A stretch of DNA of 64,000 nt from Lepeophtheirus salmonis (Eukaryota; Arthropoda; Copepoda; Siphonostomatoida; Caligidae): assembly GCF_016086655.4 (NCBI RefSeq), contig NC_052143.2:23947886-24011885 (forward strand). The letters run 5' to 3'. The translations under genes and the position numbers were made by a program. This document shows, piece after piece, positions 35,651 to 47,003 of this stretch (its first letter is position 1; every line of letters begins with the position of its first letter). The notes beneath the pieces were generated by a model. That model did no database searches. It had not been told where the DNA came from and saw only the letters and a list, made by a program, of their open reading frames with translations.

Positions 35651-37319
35651 CTTCTTTAGTAATGACTTATGTAATTCTAAAACGAGTGGGCCACAAAGTT
35701 TTCATACTTATTTATTTCAATCTTTTTTTAAACGGTCGTCTTAATAATATTATTAAAGTAGGATTAAATTGATGAATCATAATATTTTTGAATTATCAAA
35801 CTAGTTATACGAAAATTTACATAAGCAAAAAACTTACTGACGGACGTTTTGTATCACGATGCATCAATTACCAAATATTAATATTACAAATTCTAATGAC
35901 TAAATATATCCTTCTTTTCGGATATCTTGTCACAGTAACTCTACAAATAAATGGTTTGCTTTAAATTTTTTGTCTTTAGGCAACAAAACAAATACTTTCA
36001 GGATACATGTACATTTCATCATTTATAAAATATAGTATCGGAAAATAATTTTTCATTGTTCCTATCCGATAACATAGAAGAATTATTTTCCGAGCCCATG
36101 ATTAACTTCGACGTGAAAACTATATTGATGAAAACCAAAAATAATAAAAAAATTTGGTAATTGAAAGAAAGATATTTGATAAATTCCTAAAAAAATGTTT
36201 CCAATCATACAGAAATCAAAAAAGAAATGAAGTATCTAATTGGGAAGCTAATATTTTTGGAATGAAAAATATCACATTTTGTTTTGATAAGTTTCAAATT
36301 AACTTAATATTTTTATCTATTTTATATCTTATCTAAAATTAATCAAAATTGACCTGTTTTTCTTTAATTTTAGCTATGACATAAATCACTTAAAAAAATA
36401 TTAACTCATTTTAAACCTATCACAACGAAACAGGATAGATATTTTTTGTGTTATTCATATATTTATTCCATCTTTCCTTTCCGTTTAGTTATCTATAGCA
36501 TTATTACTAAAGAATCATGTAATAAGTACTGCTTTTAATATATAACAGGCATCTAGGCATTTTGATCTTTTAGATGAATATATATTAATAAATAAATATA
36601 TTTTGGCGCAACTAAGAAGCTATACATAACACACAAAATTATAGTAAATATTTTTTAATTAAGGTATTCAGTTGCTGAATTATATTTCAGCTATTTAAAG
36701 CAAGAAAAAAGAAAGCTACCAATTCATCTGAACTACCTGTATGTCCCTTGTAGTTGTTTATATTTATTCGTTAGTTTTGTTCATGATGTATAACATAAGT
36801 CTTTAACTACTTTGAAAAGTATTTTTCAAAGTAAAAGTGTTTATTTTCCATTCTATTTCCATCGATTAAAAAAAAACTATTTGGTTGTTTATGAGAAAAT
36901 CGATATTTATGTGCAATTTTTTATCTTGTTATTGATTCAAATTTGAGAAATACTTTTAATATTATTATTGTAGTAATTTATCATTAGTAAATGATCTTTA
37001 AGTTTCAATAAAAAATATATTTTTTATGAAAATTTTATTTAGGTTTTTGTAAGTATTTTGTAGGTGAAACTAAGTACTTTTGATATAAAGTCACTTAATT
37101 GCTTATGTTTTAATATATCGAAATATGAATAATTCAATCAGTCAACCTTCATCAATAATTGAATTAGTAATTGTTGAGATTTCAATTTTTCCATAATACA
37201 ATGAAGTCAAATGCACATTTTGCAAAAATAAGTTTTGTAGAAATATATATAATCTGAAAGCGTAAATTTTTTTGCTATACCGCGTAAATTGTTCTTTCCT
37301 ATATCAAAAAGAATCATTA

Positions 37320-37384
37320 CAACGAAAACGCTGTACGTGTGCCGCCTGTAGCGCGCATTGGTCGAATGACTTCTTTATATAAGG
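37320..37384 (+). promoter_or_regulatory. Isolated CpG cluster followed by a TATA box
   Basis: Seven to eight CpG dinucleotides fall within 37323-37364 (e.g. GCCGCCTGTAGCGCGC), in a region otherwise almost without CpG. Twelve bases on is TATATAAG (37376-37383), a consensus TATA box. No coding sequence follows. It may be a transposon promoter or chance. Confidence 0.25.
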
Positions 37385-37844
37385 AATTATTTTTTTTTGC
37401 ATGAAAAAAAAAAAAGGAAATATTGTTCTAATGTAAAATTTAAATTCATTTGTCTCTAAATATTAGTGTTTTTGAGGATATTTAATTTTTTTAAAACTTT
37501 TTCTCATATTTTCCTGGAAATTGAGTAATTGACTTTAATTGTCATATTTTTTCATAACTCTGTCAAAACTACATTTTATGAAGACTAACTTATAGAAAAT
37601 TGGAAAGGAAATATTAATTTCCTCAAAAACACCATGATAAATTTTATTTTAGCTCTCAAAATCGAAAAAATCAGAGATCACAGAATATTAAGCATCTTTA
37701 ACTGTTTTTGGGAATAATTTTGATCAAAATATGATATTTTTACAAGCGTGGACAAATAAATTAAAGGTTTTTTGACACAACTTTTGATTTTTTTTTTGTG
37801 GTACTGCAATGAAAAATACAAGTTAGCCATCCCAGACTAATGAT

Positions 37845-37887
37845 TTAAAATACATATAATATTTTTCAATTATTATATGTATTTTAA
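37845..37887. repeat. Perfect 16-bp inverted repeat
   Basis: TTAAAATACATATAAT at 37845-37860 and its exact reverse complement at 37872-37887, with an 11-base loop. Confidence 0.85.
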
Positions 37888-38117
37888 TTTAAGATCTTAC
37901 AAATAAGGCAAAAGGCTATAAGCGATACAACTATATTTTACTTTTAATTTTTATACAAGAAGGAATTATTTTTGTGCAAAACTTTGTTACAAATTTTGAA
38001 TGATTGTTTATTCGTTTCAAATTCATTATAAAACCCTAAATTTTGAAGTATATAAACTATTTTTATGTAAGAATTCTTTTTTTTATAAAAAAATGGTGCA
38101 ATCTATAATGGCTTAAT

Positions 38118-38783
38118 ATAATTTTACCGAGAACATTTTGAAAAAGGTAATTTTGCCGCCTACTTTTTTTGGGTTGTAATTTTCCCTCAAGAGATTTCAC
38201 CGCATGATTTGCCCCCTTTTTATGCTTTTATATGATCGATCCGAACATTACTGTTGTGTCTCGTTCAGATTAATTTTTTAGCTAGGAGAAGAAAAGAAAA
38301 ATGATATCAATATGATTTACATATCTTTTATCAACCATTGATTAATGAATTTTATACTCAGCCACGATCTTTTTTATTTAGAATTATAAAAATTCAGTCG
38401 ATCCATCTTTTTGGGGGATTTTAAATACTATCCAAAAATGGAAAAATTGCTTAAAACACCACGTGACGTTAATATAAAATTATAATAATGATAAATTTTA
38501 CAACTTTCTAATTGTACAAAGCCCAACAGGATTTTTTTTAATATCAGGAATGATGTTTTTCACTAAAATAATTTGCGTGATTGGAGCTTGTACTTCTCCA
38601 GATAGTATTAAAACTCATTGACCCTTCCTTTTTTAAAACAGTACAGTTGAAACCGAAAATATCGAAACATTAAAAGTCGGTGAATATGTCATGTGGCAAA
38701 ATATCACCGTGGTAAAATTACAAGGAGGAAAAATGTGGGTGGCTAAATTACAAATGACGAAAATGTTCCTGGCAAAATAATTG
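38118..38783. mobile_element. Small foldback element with long modular terminal inverted repeats (666 bp)
   Basis: The left arm (38118-38216) and the reverse complement of the right arm (38692-38783) align over about 90 bases: ATTTTACC.GAGAACATTTT against ATTTTGCC.AGGAACATTTT, then GTAATTTTGCCGCC against GTAATTTAGCCACC. GTAATTTT and TTTGCC pairs follow, ending TTTGCCCCC against TTTTGCCACA. Each arm is built of repeated GTAATTTTGCC-like modules spaced by unrelated bases. The 470-bp centre has no coding capacity. It fits a non-autonomous DNA element. A target duplication was not evident. Confidence 0.6.
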
Positions 38784-39210
38784 ATCACGATTTATTTCTG
38801 TTAAGGATCTGCAGAACCTCCAAACATGGATCAATAGGCCTCAAACAATAGATTTGTTCATTTTTTTGTCAGAAGTAATATTTTTGAACTAAGTCTGTCT
38901 AATATTTTGAAGGGAACAAATGAATTAAGAAATATTCCAACATTCATGTATGCATATATTTGTTGTATAATGCTGTTTTTTATGGGTGTACGATAACCCA
39001 TAAACACACAAAATCTAATTAAGAATTGTATTTAGATTAAATATATGAATGTTGAATAATAATGATAAATGATGCGAGAGATGTTTATGTTTTATATATG
39101 CACGACGTACGTACATACATTTGGGCTGCTCTAACATAAAATAAAAAAACCATATGTTCTAAAGTATTAATATAAAAGTCAGGAATATAATCAAAGTTAT
39201 TAAAATAAAA
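38784..39210. other. AT-rich spacer
   Basis: Nothing recognised; a short GTACGTACATACAT run lies near 39108. Confidence 0.4.
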
Positions 39211-39329
39211 CATCAATTCCCAAACTTAATGGTGCCGTGACCCCTTGATAACATTTAACAAGCTGCAGTGACCCCAAAGAAACAAAATTAGTTAATTTGA
39301 TCCTCCTATTTGTCGTCAAAATCAAGCCT

Positions 39330-39363
<34 letters not shown>

Positions 39364-39750
39364 ACTACCAGCTTTGATCTTACAATACTGGACATCCATG
39401 TCTGTAAGGTTAGAATTTTTATCGTCAAGATTTGTTTCATTTTGTTGGGCTTCATCGATTCAGCTTTCATAATTCGTTTGCAAATAACAAATTGTGGATT
39501 TTTCATTTCTGCTTCAACTATTAAAGTAAGTTACTTACTATATTTTATTCCCTATTACTTGTTTCTCGAGTTATCATGAGCAATCTGAAATTTTACACAA
39601 TAAGTTTTAGTTTAGGTGACTATTATAATTAGGGAATATATACATAATAACACAACAGCCAATACATTCGGTATTATACAATAACTTTTTAGAAACTCCT
39701 AGGCGACTCCAAGCAAAATGTCAGACGAGCCACAGGCCTGAGACTAATAG
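39211..39750. mobile_element. hAT-like miniature element (non-autonomous)
   Basis: The left end reads CATCAATTCCCAAACTTAAT then GTGCCGTGACCCCTT, matching the common hAT terminus CAGTGGTTCCCAAACTT...GTGACCCC. The right end CAGGCCTGAGACTAATAG resembles the mirrored CAGGTTGAGAACCACTG. It carries a T31 run (39331-39361) and an 89-codon frame without motif. No 8-bp duplication was confirmed. The call is by similarity of the ends to well-known hAT ends. Confidence 0.4.
39331..39361. repeat. Poly(T) tract of 31 bases
   Basis: Uninterrupted T31 within the hAT-like miniature element, just inside its left end. Confidence 0.9.
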
Positions 39751-40245
39751 TATATAATATTTTAAAATATAATTATGTACTAAAAAAAGGCACTTTGAAT
39801 TTTAACTCTCAAATTGGGCATTTTCAACCCACAATTTTAATATAAATCAGCTCGTTAAACACTTAGTAGTTAAATGCCATACTAAGCAAGTGTCCCTAGA
39901 CCTATTCAAAAATATTGTTTTTGTGATATGTTTTTCAATTTTTTCCTGTGGCTTAACATCTGTGAAGCTCAAAATATTCTTTTAAAGATCAAAATATATC
40001 CTATAACGTGCCTCATTGGCTGTAAAGTTTTTCAAAATTGCATGTTTGATAATATTGTGAAGTTTTTTGTAGAGTAAATATAGATAAAAGACAAAGTTGA
40101 ATGACACAACAGGTATTAAACTAAAATATGAAGAAGTATAAAAATTTTTCTCACTAATTTAAAAATCAGAATTATACAACGTTGTTATTTTTCTATATAT
40201 TAGAAAAGAATTATATTAATATAAACATAGAAGTAATATATATAT
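39751..40245. other. AT-rich spacer
   Basis: Nothing recognised. Confidence 0.4.
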
Positions 40246-40640
40246 CCAGGGGCGTTCATAGCATAAATCATTTGGAGGGGCTTAGCTCCAAAAATTATCA
40301 TTACTGTAATATAATTATTTTTATATGCAAGTTCATTTTCTTTATATTTAGTGTTTAATTGACAGTTTTGTTGAAATTATAACTTGTACAAGGACAAGTT
40401 GTACATGACCAACGTTGTAATTAAATAATACATTTTAAGACGAAGAAATTGCAAATTGTACAATTTGCTTATACAAGTTCCAACTCGTACACACATGACA
40501 ACTCGGATCGAGTATATATATGATATATCCGAGTTGTATATATGTATGATAAATTTTTTAGAGGGGTATTCAGAAATTCTTTTCTTTTTTTTGGGGGGGG
40601 GGGATTAAGCCTCCCAAAAAGAAGCATGTGCTACCATTAC
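40246..40640. mobile_element. Palindrome-rich miniature element with inverted ends (about 395 bp)
   Basis: The left end CCAGGGGCGTTCATAGC...TTTGGAGGGGCTTAGC (40246-40286) aligns with the reverse complement of the right end (40593-40640: GGTAGCACATGC...TTTTTGGGAGGCTTAAT). Inside are an 18-bp perfect palindrome GCAAATTGTACAATTTGC (40451-40468), a 10-bp stem (CAACTCGGAT at 40499-40508 with its complement at 40527-40536) and a nested ACTTGT/ACAAGT group near 40382-40400. An uninterrupted G-run of 11 lies at the right end. The left end is shared with 59348-59402. Confidence 0.55.
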
Positions 40641-41032
40641 ATTTATCTTATAAATATGTTGACAGCTATAGCTCAAGTCTCACATCATGGGATATGAAAC
40701 CCCCTTTCTCACACTTCTATGCCACACATTGAATTTAATACATGTTTTTCTGTATATAAAAAAAAGGTAATTCTGAACTTGATGTGAGGAACATTTTTGG
40801 AAATTACTATTTCAATGACAAGTTGTTATGTAAATTGTGTGTTTGAGATGTGTGCGTGGGGAAATAGAAGATTGTATTTAAAAAGGTATATCACTAACCC
40901 GTGGAATGGCATATATGTATCTACCCGAGGTCTCCCGGACCTGCCAAAGCTTTTGGCCGAGAGTATCAAGAGAGTTTAATTAAATATAGCTTCTATATAA
41001 TAAAAAAAATATGATTCGACCTATGCATCGTA
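40641..41032. other. Spacer with an unrecognised 60-codon frame
   Basis: A plus frame at 40797-40979 ends in a less AT-rich stretch (TRGLPDLPKLLAESIKRV) but I do not recognise it. Confidence 0.3.
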
Positions 41033-41157
41033 TATAAACGTTCGATGCTATATGCAGATAACTACCATAGTTCATTTATACGACTACGTTGTTATTTCTT
41101 TGATCAAAATATATCTATGATATACATCAAGGGGACACCATATGTAGTGTACCCTGT
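41033..41157 (+). repeat. Dispersed tandem-type repeat, copy 2
   Basis: Block B (TATAAACGTTCGATGC, 41033-41064) then block A (CGACTACGTTGTTATTTC at 41081, ending TAGTGTACCCT at about 41156). The B-to-A spacing of 40 bases equals that in the copy at 33983-34022 (39 bases). Confidence 0.6.
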
Positions 41158-43073
41158 CACTTTTTCTCATGCCGACAGAAATACAAACTTTGCTTGATTA
41201 ATATAGATAATAGCAGGGGTTCTGGCGTTCCTAGGCTAAATAAAGGGGAATAGAAACAAAGAATAAACGTAGAAGAAAAGTGAAAAGAAAGAGGTATGTA
41301 GAAAGAGACAAAATGAGAAAAAGAGAGATATGGAATGAGAGAATGGCAAAGAGGTTTTATTCCGGTCAAAAAAACACCCTCTTAATGACCTTGGATGCCC
41401 AAAAATATCATAGAATATGCTTGAATATTTTATACGTCTACTTGCTAATTTTCAGACTGTTTTGGGTTCAATATATGACAAACCAAAAAAAAAGATTATA
41501 AATATATATAAATGCTATTAATTTAATTATAAATCGTCACATCAAACATAAATTTTAAGCTACTATGAAGGAACACACATTGCAGAGTCATGAGAGATTG
41601 AATTTCTTTGAAATGATTAAATTTATAATCAAAAATGTGAGTGTTGATATTACATCTTTTTTTTAAATATTTAATTTTTCAATTAATAGAATATTCAATT
41701 AACAAAATAATAACAACAGAAAACTTTATGTTATGTAATATTTTGTATTGGTTTTATACAAATTTGACATATTAACATATTTATTTATATGTAACTGAAT
41801 GCAATATTTTATATAACATTGAATCAGGAACTATTTTTTGTTATCAATCATTTTTTTTCTCATTTATTATCTCTTTCTTCAATAAATCATTAATATCTAC
41901 ACAAAATAATTTTTAACTTTTTTACTTATTTTCACTCACGATAATGAATTTTGGACAGTTGGTTATCATTTTTGAGTGTTTTTTATCATCCCTCAAATTA
42001 ATTACACGATATAATTGATATGTTGGAAAGTGTAGAACAACATCTCGTTAAATATTTCCATATTGCTCTTGTCACAATAAGCGACTTTAATGAACATAAC
42101 TTTTTTCAAACTAATTCGTATGGTCGCTCGCCAAGAATATCACCCATGATTACGGTGAAAACATATCAATTTTACTCATATAATTTGTGCCTTTATTTAT
42201 TATTTTTCCTAATTTTGAGGATTCAAATATTATTAGCAAACAAGGAACACAACTGTGGTCTCTTTTATAAGATATGTCGTCTTTCCGAGTTATAATACAT
42301 TATAAGATTTTCTATGCTCAAACAAGGTTTTTAGTAATCTGGATACCAGTAAATTTTACATCTATAATTAAGGGCTAGAATCAACACAGAATCATAATTA
42401 TTCTTGTTAGACATGGCAGAAAATTTGGATTCAATATAAAAACATACTTTATGCGTTTGTGGACTGCCTTGCCATCTATATCCTTAAACATTCTGTATCC
42501 ATAAATCTAAAAGGGCTGACGAATATATGATATATGAAAATATGATAAAGGTCTGGTTCTTTTTGAAATTTCAAAGAAGAAGGGTGGAACTTCTGAGGTA
42601 ACAAGGGATTTGGACTTTGCAATTCTTAATTGTAAACCCCTCATCGCCAGTTGACTAACTAACTATCAGTCTTTTCGGGAGCATGAGCTGAGAGGTATCA
42701 TCTTGGCAAACATAATTTATTTCTTAACCAGCTCAAATAAACCATTGGTTGTTTTAATGAAATAAATTAAATATACAATGAGCCTATACTATCACAATTG
42801 GAAGATTGAAGATGCTTTTTATGCAATACATCTCTAGAATCCATCCAATATGAAATTTTATTATTTAGTTTTATGTAAATGAATCAATTAAACCACTCCT
42901 ACCATTGGAGCCCATAAATCTTTCTCTTTAATCTTTTTTTCTACAGTGATATATTAATTCTATCTTATTTTGGTAAAATTTTTATTTACACCAGATGATA
43001 AGATATTTGAGATATTGAAGACCAAACAATATATACTAGATAATATGTTGAAAATATCCAATTAAGTTTTTAT
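41158..43073. other. Mostly AT-rich stretch with a purine-rich tract
   Basis: Bases 41241-41350 are strongly purine-biased on the plus strand, which explains the long lysine/arginine-rich chance frame there. A 91-codon frame at 42020-42295 is unrecognised. Confidence 0.4.
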
Positions 43074-43159
43074 GGAACGACGTAGCTTAATGGACTATGC
43101 GCTCTCGAGAAATTATTATCTTAAACTCAATGTGCATAGGTTTGCGTCTCCATCGTTCC
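43074..43159 (+). other. tRNA-like sequence, probable SINE head or tRNA pseudogene
   Basis: 86 bases bounded by a perfect 7-bp acceptor-like pair (GGAACGA at 43074-43080, TCGTTCC at 43153-43159). A 4-bp D-arm with a GTAGCTTAATGGA loop fits the A box, and GGTTTGCGTCTCC near the 3' end fits a B box. The length suits a class II (Leu/Ser) tRNA, but the T-stem and anticodon arm do not pair well. AT-rich sequence ending in an A-run (about 43284-43290) follows, as in a SINE body and tail. Confidence 0.4.
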
Positions 43160-43305
43160 TAGAAAAGGAAATATATTTAATGTAAATGGACTTCAATGGC
43201 AGCTCTTATATAAATAATTGTAATACTTAACGCTTACATATACTTAATCAGTGCAACTCCCTCTGACCAAATAAATACTCATCAAAAAAAATTCTTTAGA
43301 AAGGT

Positions 43306-43400
43306 TCTGCTTGCGTAGCTCAATAGTTATAAAATGATGTATCACGTTGAGGCAATAGTAATTTCTTATTTCCCAACTTTTTATTTAAATAAGTATACCA
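43306..43400 (+). other. Second tRNA-like head
   Basis: GCGTAGCTCAATAGTTATA matches the CGTAGCTTAATGGACTATG of the sequence 230 bases upstream (shared CGTAGCTYAATRG). No B box or closing stem is visible. Confidence 0.25.
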
Positions 43401-43563
43401 TGCATAATGTAGGTCACAACCGATCATAAAATAAAGTGTTGTAAAGGTGTTAATGTAAACTAAAACAACTTTTTGGACAGTATTGTGTTGGGCAGTTCAG
43501 TTAATGAATTATCGTCGAGTATGGAGATATCATAGGAATAAATTCGCCATATTAACATTTTTA

Positions 43564-43779
43564 CTACCTGTAAGGTAAATACGCAATTAAAGGGACCAAG
43601 AAATTTTTTCGATGTATACAGCGGCAATACTCTTTCAATTCATTCATGTTGCACAACAGTGGTTTGAGCAATTTTTCCCCACCCTCAATGACATTCAAAG
43701 TCATAATTAACATGTAAGAAAAATTAGCTCTTACTTCAGGTACTGAATTATCCTTCTGAACTTTTTTAAACAGTCTAAT
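43564..43779 (-). other. Unrecognised open frame of 71 codons
   Basis: Open from just after a TGA at 43782-43780 to a TAG at 43566-43564. The composition is protein-like, with VPEVRANFSYMLIMTLNVIE and GGEKLLKPLLCNMNELKEYC. No family is recognised; a CAG/GTAG junction at the end resembles a splice donor. It could be an exon, a decayed transposon ORF, or chance, since neighbouring sequence is mariner debris. Confidence 0.25.
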
Positions 43780-43929
43780 TCATTTCATCGCTTAAAGAAT
43801 ACGGGTCTTCCTCCAATGAATTTCATTTTTAGAACAATATTTAACATTTGATTACTTTTATATTTTTTGTAAGAAAGTAGTCAATATAAAACATGGGCCA
43901 GAAAGTATCGGGTTTAACAGAAAAAAATG

Positions 43930-44012
43930 ACTTACCCCTTCCATGATTGAACGGTATTCTTTCCCATCAAGAAGCAGTCTAAAACAAAACACGAAATATG
44001 TTTTTGTTCCAT
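43930..44012 (-). pseudogene. Mariner transposase N-terminal fragment
   Basis: From ATG at 44012 the minus strand reads about 20 codons ending DCFLMGKNTVQSWKG before a stop. The DNA around CTGCTTCTTGATGG and AATACYGT matches the start region of the mariner at 28.79-28.74 kb, and the leader before the ATG (TTAATGTG) matches too. The remainder of the transposase is missing. Confidence 0.5.
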
Positions 44013-44109
44013 TGTTATGAAATAACAAAATTAGGGGCACACTTATCACATTAAATCACAATATAAAGAACAGATTGTCATAAAGTTTGACAGCCGTTTT
44101 TTGAAGGTT

Positions 44110-45479
44110 AATACTAACTGAAAATGAGGTGAATTAAAAAAAATAGCGTCCTCTAAGTGAGAAGGTCGGGGCTTTTTAACTCATATGTTACCAATACATT
44201 TATAGGTAAGTAAAATTAAGTGTTTTGGAGACATTTAAAGGGTTTCAATCATGTTGTTTGTCAAGGGTAATGATATGGTCCCAGGTTTAAAACTGATGGA
44301 TCTTTTAAAGTTCGCCACAAACATTTGTTTTTTTCTTGTCACATCTTCGTTTGTGGATTATTCTAACATGACTGTCATCATTCTTCCAGTGATTGTAAGT
44401 TTGATAAACTGCCCTCTTGGGGGCAAAAAAGCGAATTTTTAGCATTAAGATAGTAGCCCACGTGGGATAATTCAAAATAGTATATTTTCACCTCTTTTCA
44501 TCTTTCAATTGATTGTTGAGTCAAAAAGAGAGCACAAATATGCCATAATACCTCATTTCACCATTCCAACTAACAAATTCTTGCTAATTGCTCTTTAAAT
44601 ATTACGTTTTTGATAAGGTTAATCTAATCTATCTTGTATATTTTTAACTTAATTATGCATCTTAGCTTATACGTTTGATAATTTAGTACTTTGAAAGAAA
44701 TATACAGGATTCAGATTGATAATTTTTTCGCACTATTTTATGTTGAGTCAAGTGTTATCTGAATGCTAAGAAGCAACAACACGCAATCAACTAAAAGTTA
44801 TTTTTCCTCTTCACCTCTAAATTTGTATTTTCTGAAATTATTCGAAAAATGAATTAACAAGTGTTGGATCTTCTGAACGCTGAAATGTTTTTGGACAAGA
44901 AGATATTCCTTGTATACCGGGATCTATACTTCAAAAGTGACATATTCTTTGTAGAATCATCAGAAGAGATTCAGGGTCCTGTAGAATGAAGCATTGAGCT
45001 CAGGTTATTTGCATGAGCCTCTTGGCGTCTAAGGCAAGAATATGGATGGATATTACCCTTTTCTCTCATGAATTAAAAATAGGTGAAATATATAGAATTT
45101 TCTACTACTATTTCAAATGTTTTGAATATAAGAAACTTACTCTGAAAAAAACTTATAAGAGATATACATTTTTTAAATTAAGATAATAATAAAATGTATT
45201 TATAAGACTTATGAATAGTGATATATAAAATTGAAGTTCGAAATGCATTTATTACGAAGTAAAAATCCTACAAAGAATATCATTAAAAAATAACAATTTT
45301 TATTCTACTAATAAATAATTTACTTACAAATTCCCAGACACTATTGTATAAAGGTTATTTAAACTGAAAGGATTGAAACAATCATTAAATAGGTAAAATC
45401 AGGGTCAACGTTATGAGAAAAAGGGGTAATAAATCCCACAGAAAAGTAAATACTAAGGGCTACTGAAAGGTTTTGAATT
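44110..45479. other. AT-rich stretch, nothing firm
   Basis: A 43-codon plus run near 44860-44990 (LDLLNAEMFLDKKIFLVYRD) has coding-like composition but no match that I know. Confidence 0.35.
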
Positions 45480-45816
45480 TAATTGTATTACCACGGCTGA
45501 AGGACATTATTCCTGAGGGAAATTATATAAGGCCTGAACATGAGGCTCTATCTAACACATCTGCCTAATTAAAAAAAACTGTCTGGATAACTTTATGCCC
45601 TTGTGAGTCTTATCCTTCTATCCTGATCTCAATTTGCTGAACTACAGCGTGTGGAGTTTTTTTCAAGTTGAAGCATCATGTAGCACTGGGTCTAGATGTC
45701 TAGAGGACCTGTTTCAATTTCGTTCTTGTTTTGATATTCTGATTGCTCCCGAGGATGGTGTCTGCTCACATTATGTTATGCTAGACATTACACAGTTGTA
45801 CATTTTTAGCAAATAG
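45480..45816 (+). pseudogene. Tc1/mariner transposase C-terminal fragment
   Basis: FYPDLNLLNYSVWSFF (45617-45664) matches the SPDLNPLDYSVWSFL block of Tc1/mariner transposases. The W lies in the position before the last catalytic residue region. It is followed by QVEASCSTGSRCLEDL, fitting the usual QxKACSxxHRSLEDL. One in-frame TGA precedes the block. Nothing N-terminal is recognisable. Confidence 0.65.
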
Positions 45817-47003
45817 ATTTTTTCAATACAAAGTTCTAATATTGATATATTTTACTATTTTAAAAATCAATAAGTTTTGTAAAGACTAATTCACTAAATT
45901 TTATAAAAAATCTTCATTAAACACTGGAAAATCCACAATTTAAATTGCTTAATATAGAAACAATTTTTTTTATTTTTTATGATGCAGCCGATTTTAATTT
46001 TTTTTTCTCACCAAAACAATACCAAGATATGTAGCCACTAGAAAATATGGACTAAAATTGAATTTACTCATTTACAAGAATTAAACCCCACTCCCATCCT
46101 ATAACATCTGTGTTTTTATTTGTTTAAATTCTGATTTTTTAAGAACTTTTCATTTGAATATTTATACACTTATTTTAGGTGTGTGCCATATATTGAGTAT
46201 AAAAAGCAAAAAATTGGCTCATTTCATTTTTATACGCTCGAATATATTTCAAGAAAATTCTTGATCTCTCGAGTACTTCATAGATGTATGATACTTTACC
46301 ATGATAAAAAACCCAGAAAGTATCGTTTTTATTTTTAGCTTTTTAGAGGTGTATGAATGTTTTTGACAAAGCAAAAATTATTTTCGAGGCATTAAAAAAT
46401 ATTTTATATCAGATGGTGATATTTTTAGTCAATAAATAGTAATTTTTATAAAAAACATTACTAAAAAGAAAATTAATAAAAATTGTTACGTATTTCCAAT
46501 CTAGATTTGGTAAATATTAAAAGGGTAGGAATACTTTTGGGCTGAAATGTATATATATATATTATGGTGATGTTATTGCCCCAAGATTATCAGAACCAGC
46601 AGAACTTAATCTTAGTTCTGCAATTAGGTAAGTTTACCTCTAGCACAATTGAAATTTCTAACCATGTATCCTATATAACTAAACTTTTGTAGAACAGGTT
46701 TTTTTTTTAAATATATTTAAAATTAACATAATTATATAATCAAATAAAGATTATCTTATTATATAATTTTTTTTCACATCACTTTCCTTGATTAAGCTGT
46801 ATCGTGCTAGACCCTTTATTAAATAAAAAAGACATTATCAGACTACATTTCAGAAAAAAAAATTATAATAGTTTTTCTTTTATACTTATTTTCATTTTTA
46901 CAAATTATCACCTTTATATTAAAAATATGAATTTATAATTATAATTAAATTAGTAACTACTTTACAAATATAATTAAATAAATCGTCAATTTTTAAATAC
47001 CAA
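45817..47003. other. AT-rich non-coding stretch
   Basis: Nothing recognised. Confidence 0.45.

Larger units (their letters stand above)
35651..38117. other. AT-rich stretch with a CpG/TATA cluster and a 16-bp hairpin
   Basis: No recognised coding sequence. The two structures are listed separately. Confidence 0.4.

Noticed and set aside
37390..37420. Bacterial-type terminator (T-run / A-run hairpin)
   Set aside because: The window is eukaryotic in character; T- and A-runs are everywhere and no transcript is implied.
42090..42160. 5S rRNA-like sequence on the minus strand (GCGAGCGACCATACGAAT)
   Set aside because: Only 8 bases agree with the conserved 5S start and the internal control region is absent.
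43938..43980. Small host exon bounded by TTTTAG and GTAAGT
   Set aside because: The same DNA words occur in the mariner at 28.79 kb and read as its transposase N-terminus, so the splice-like borders are coincidental.
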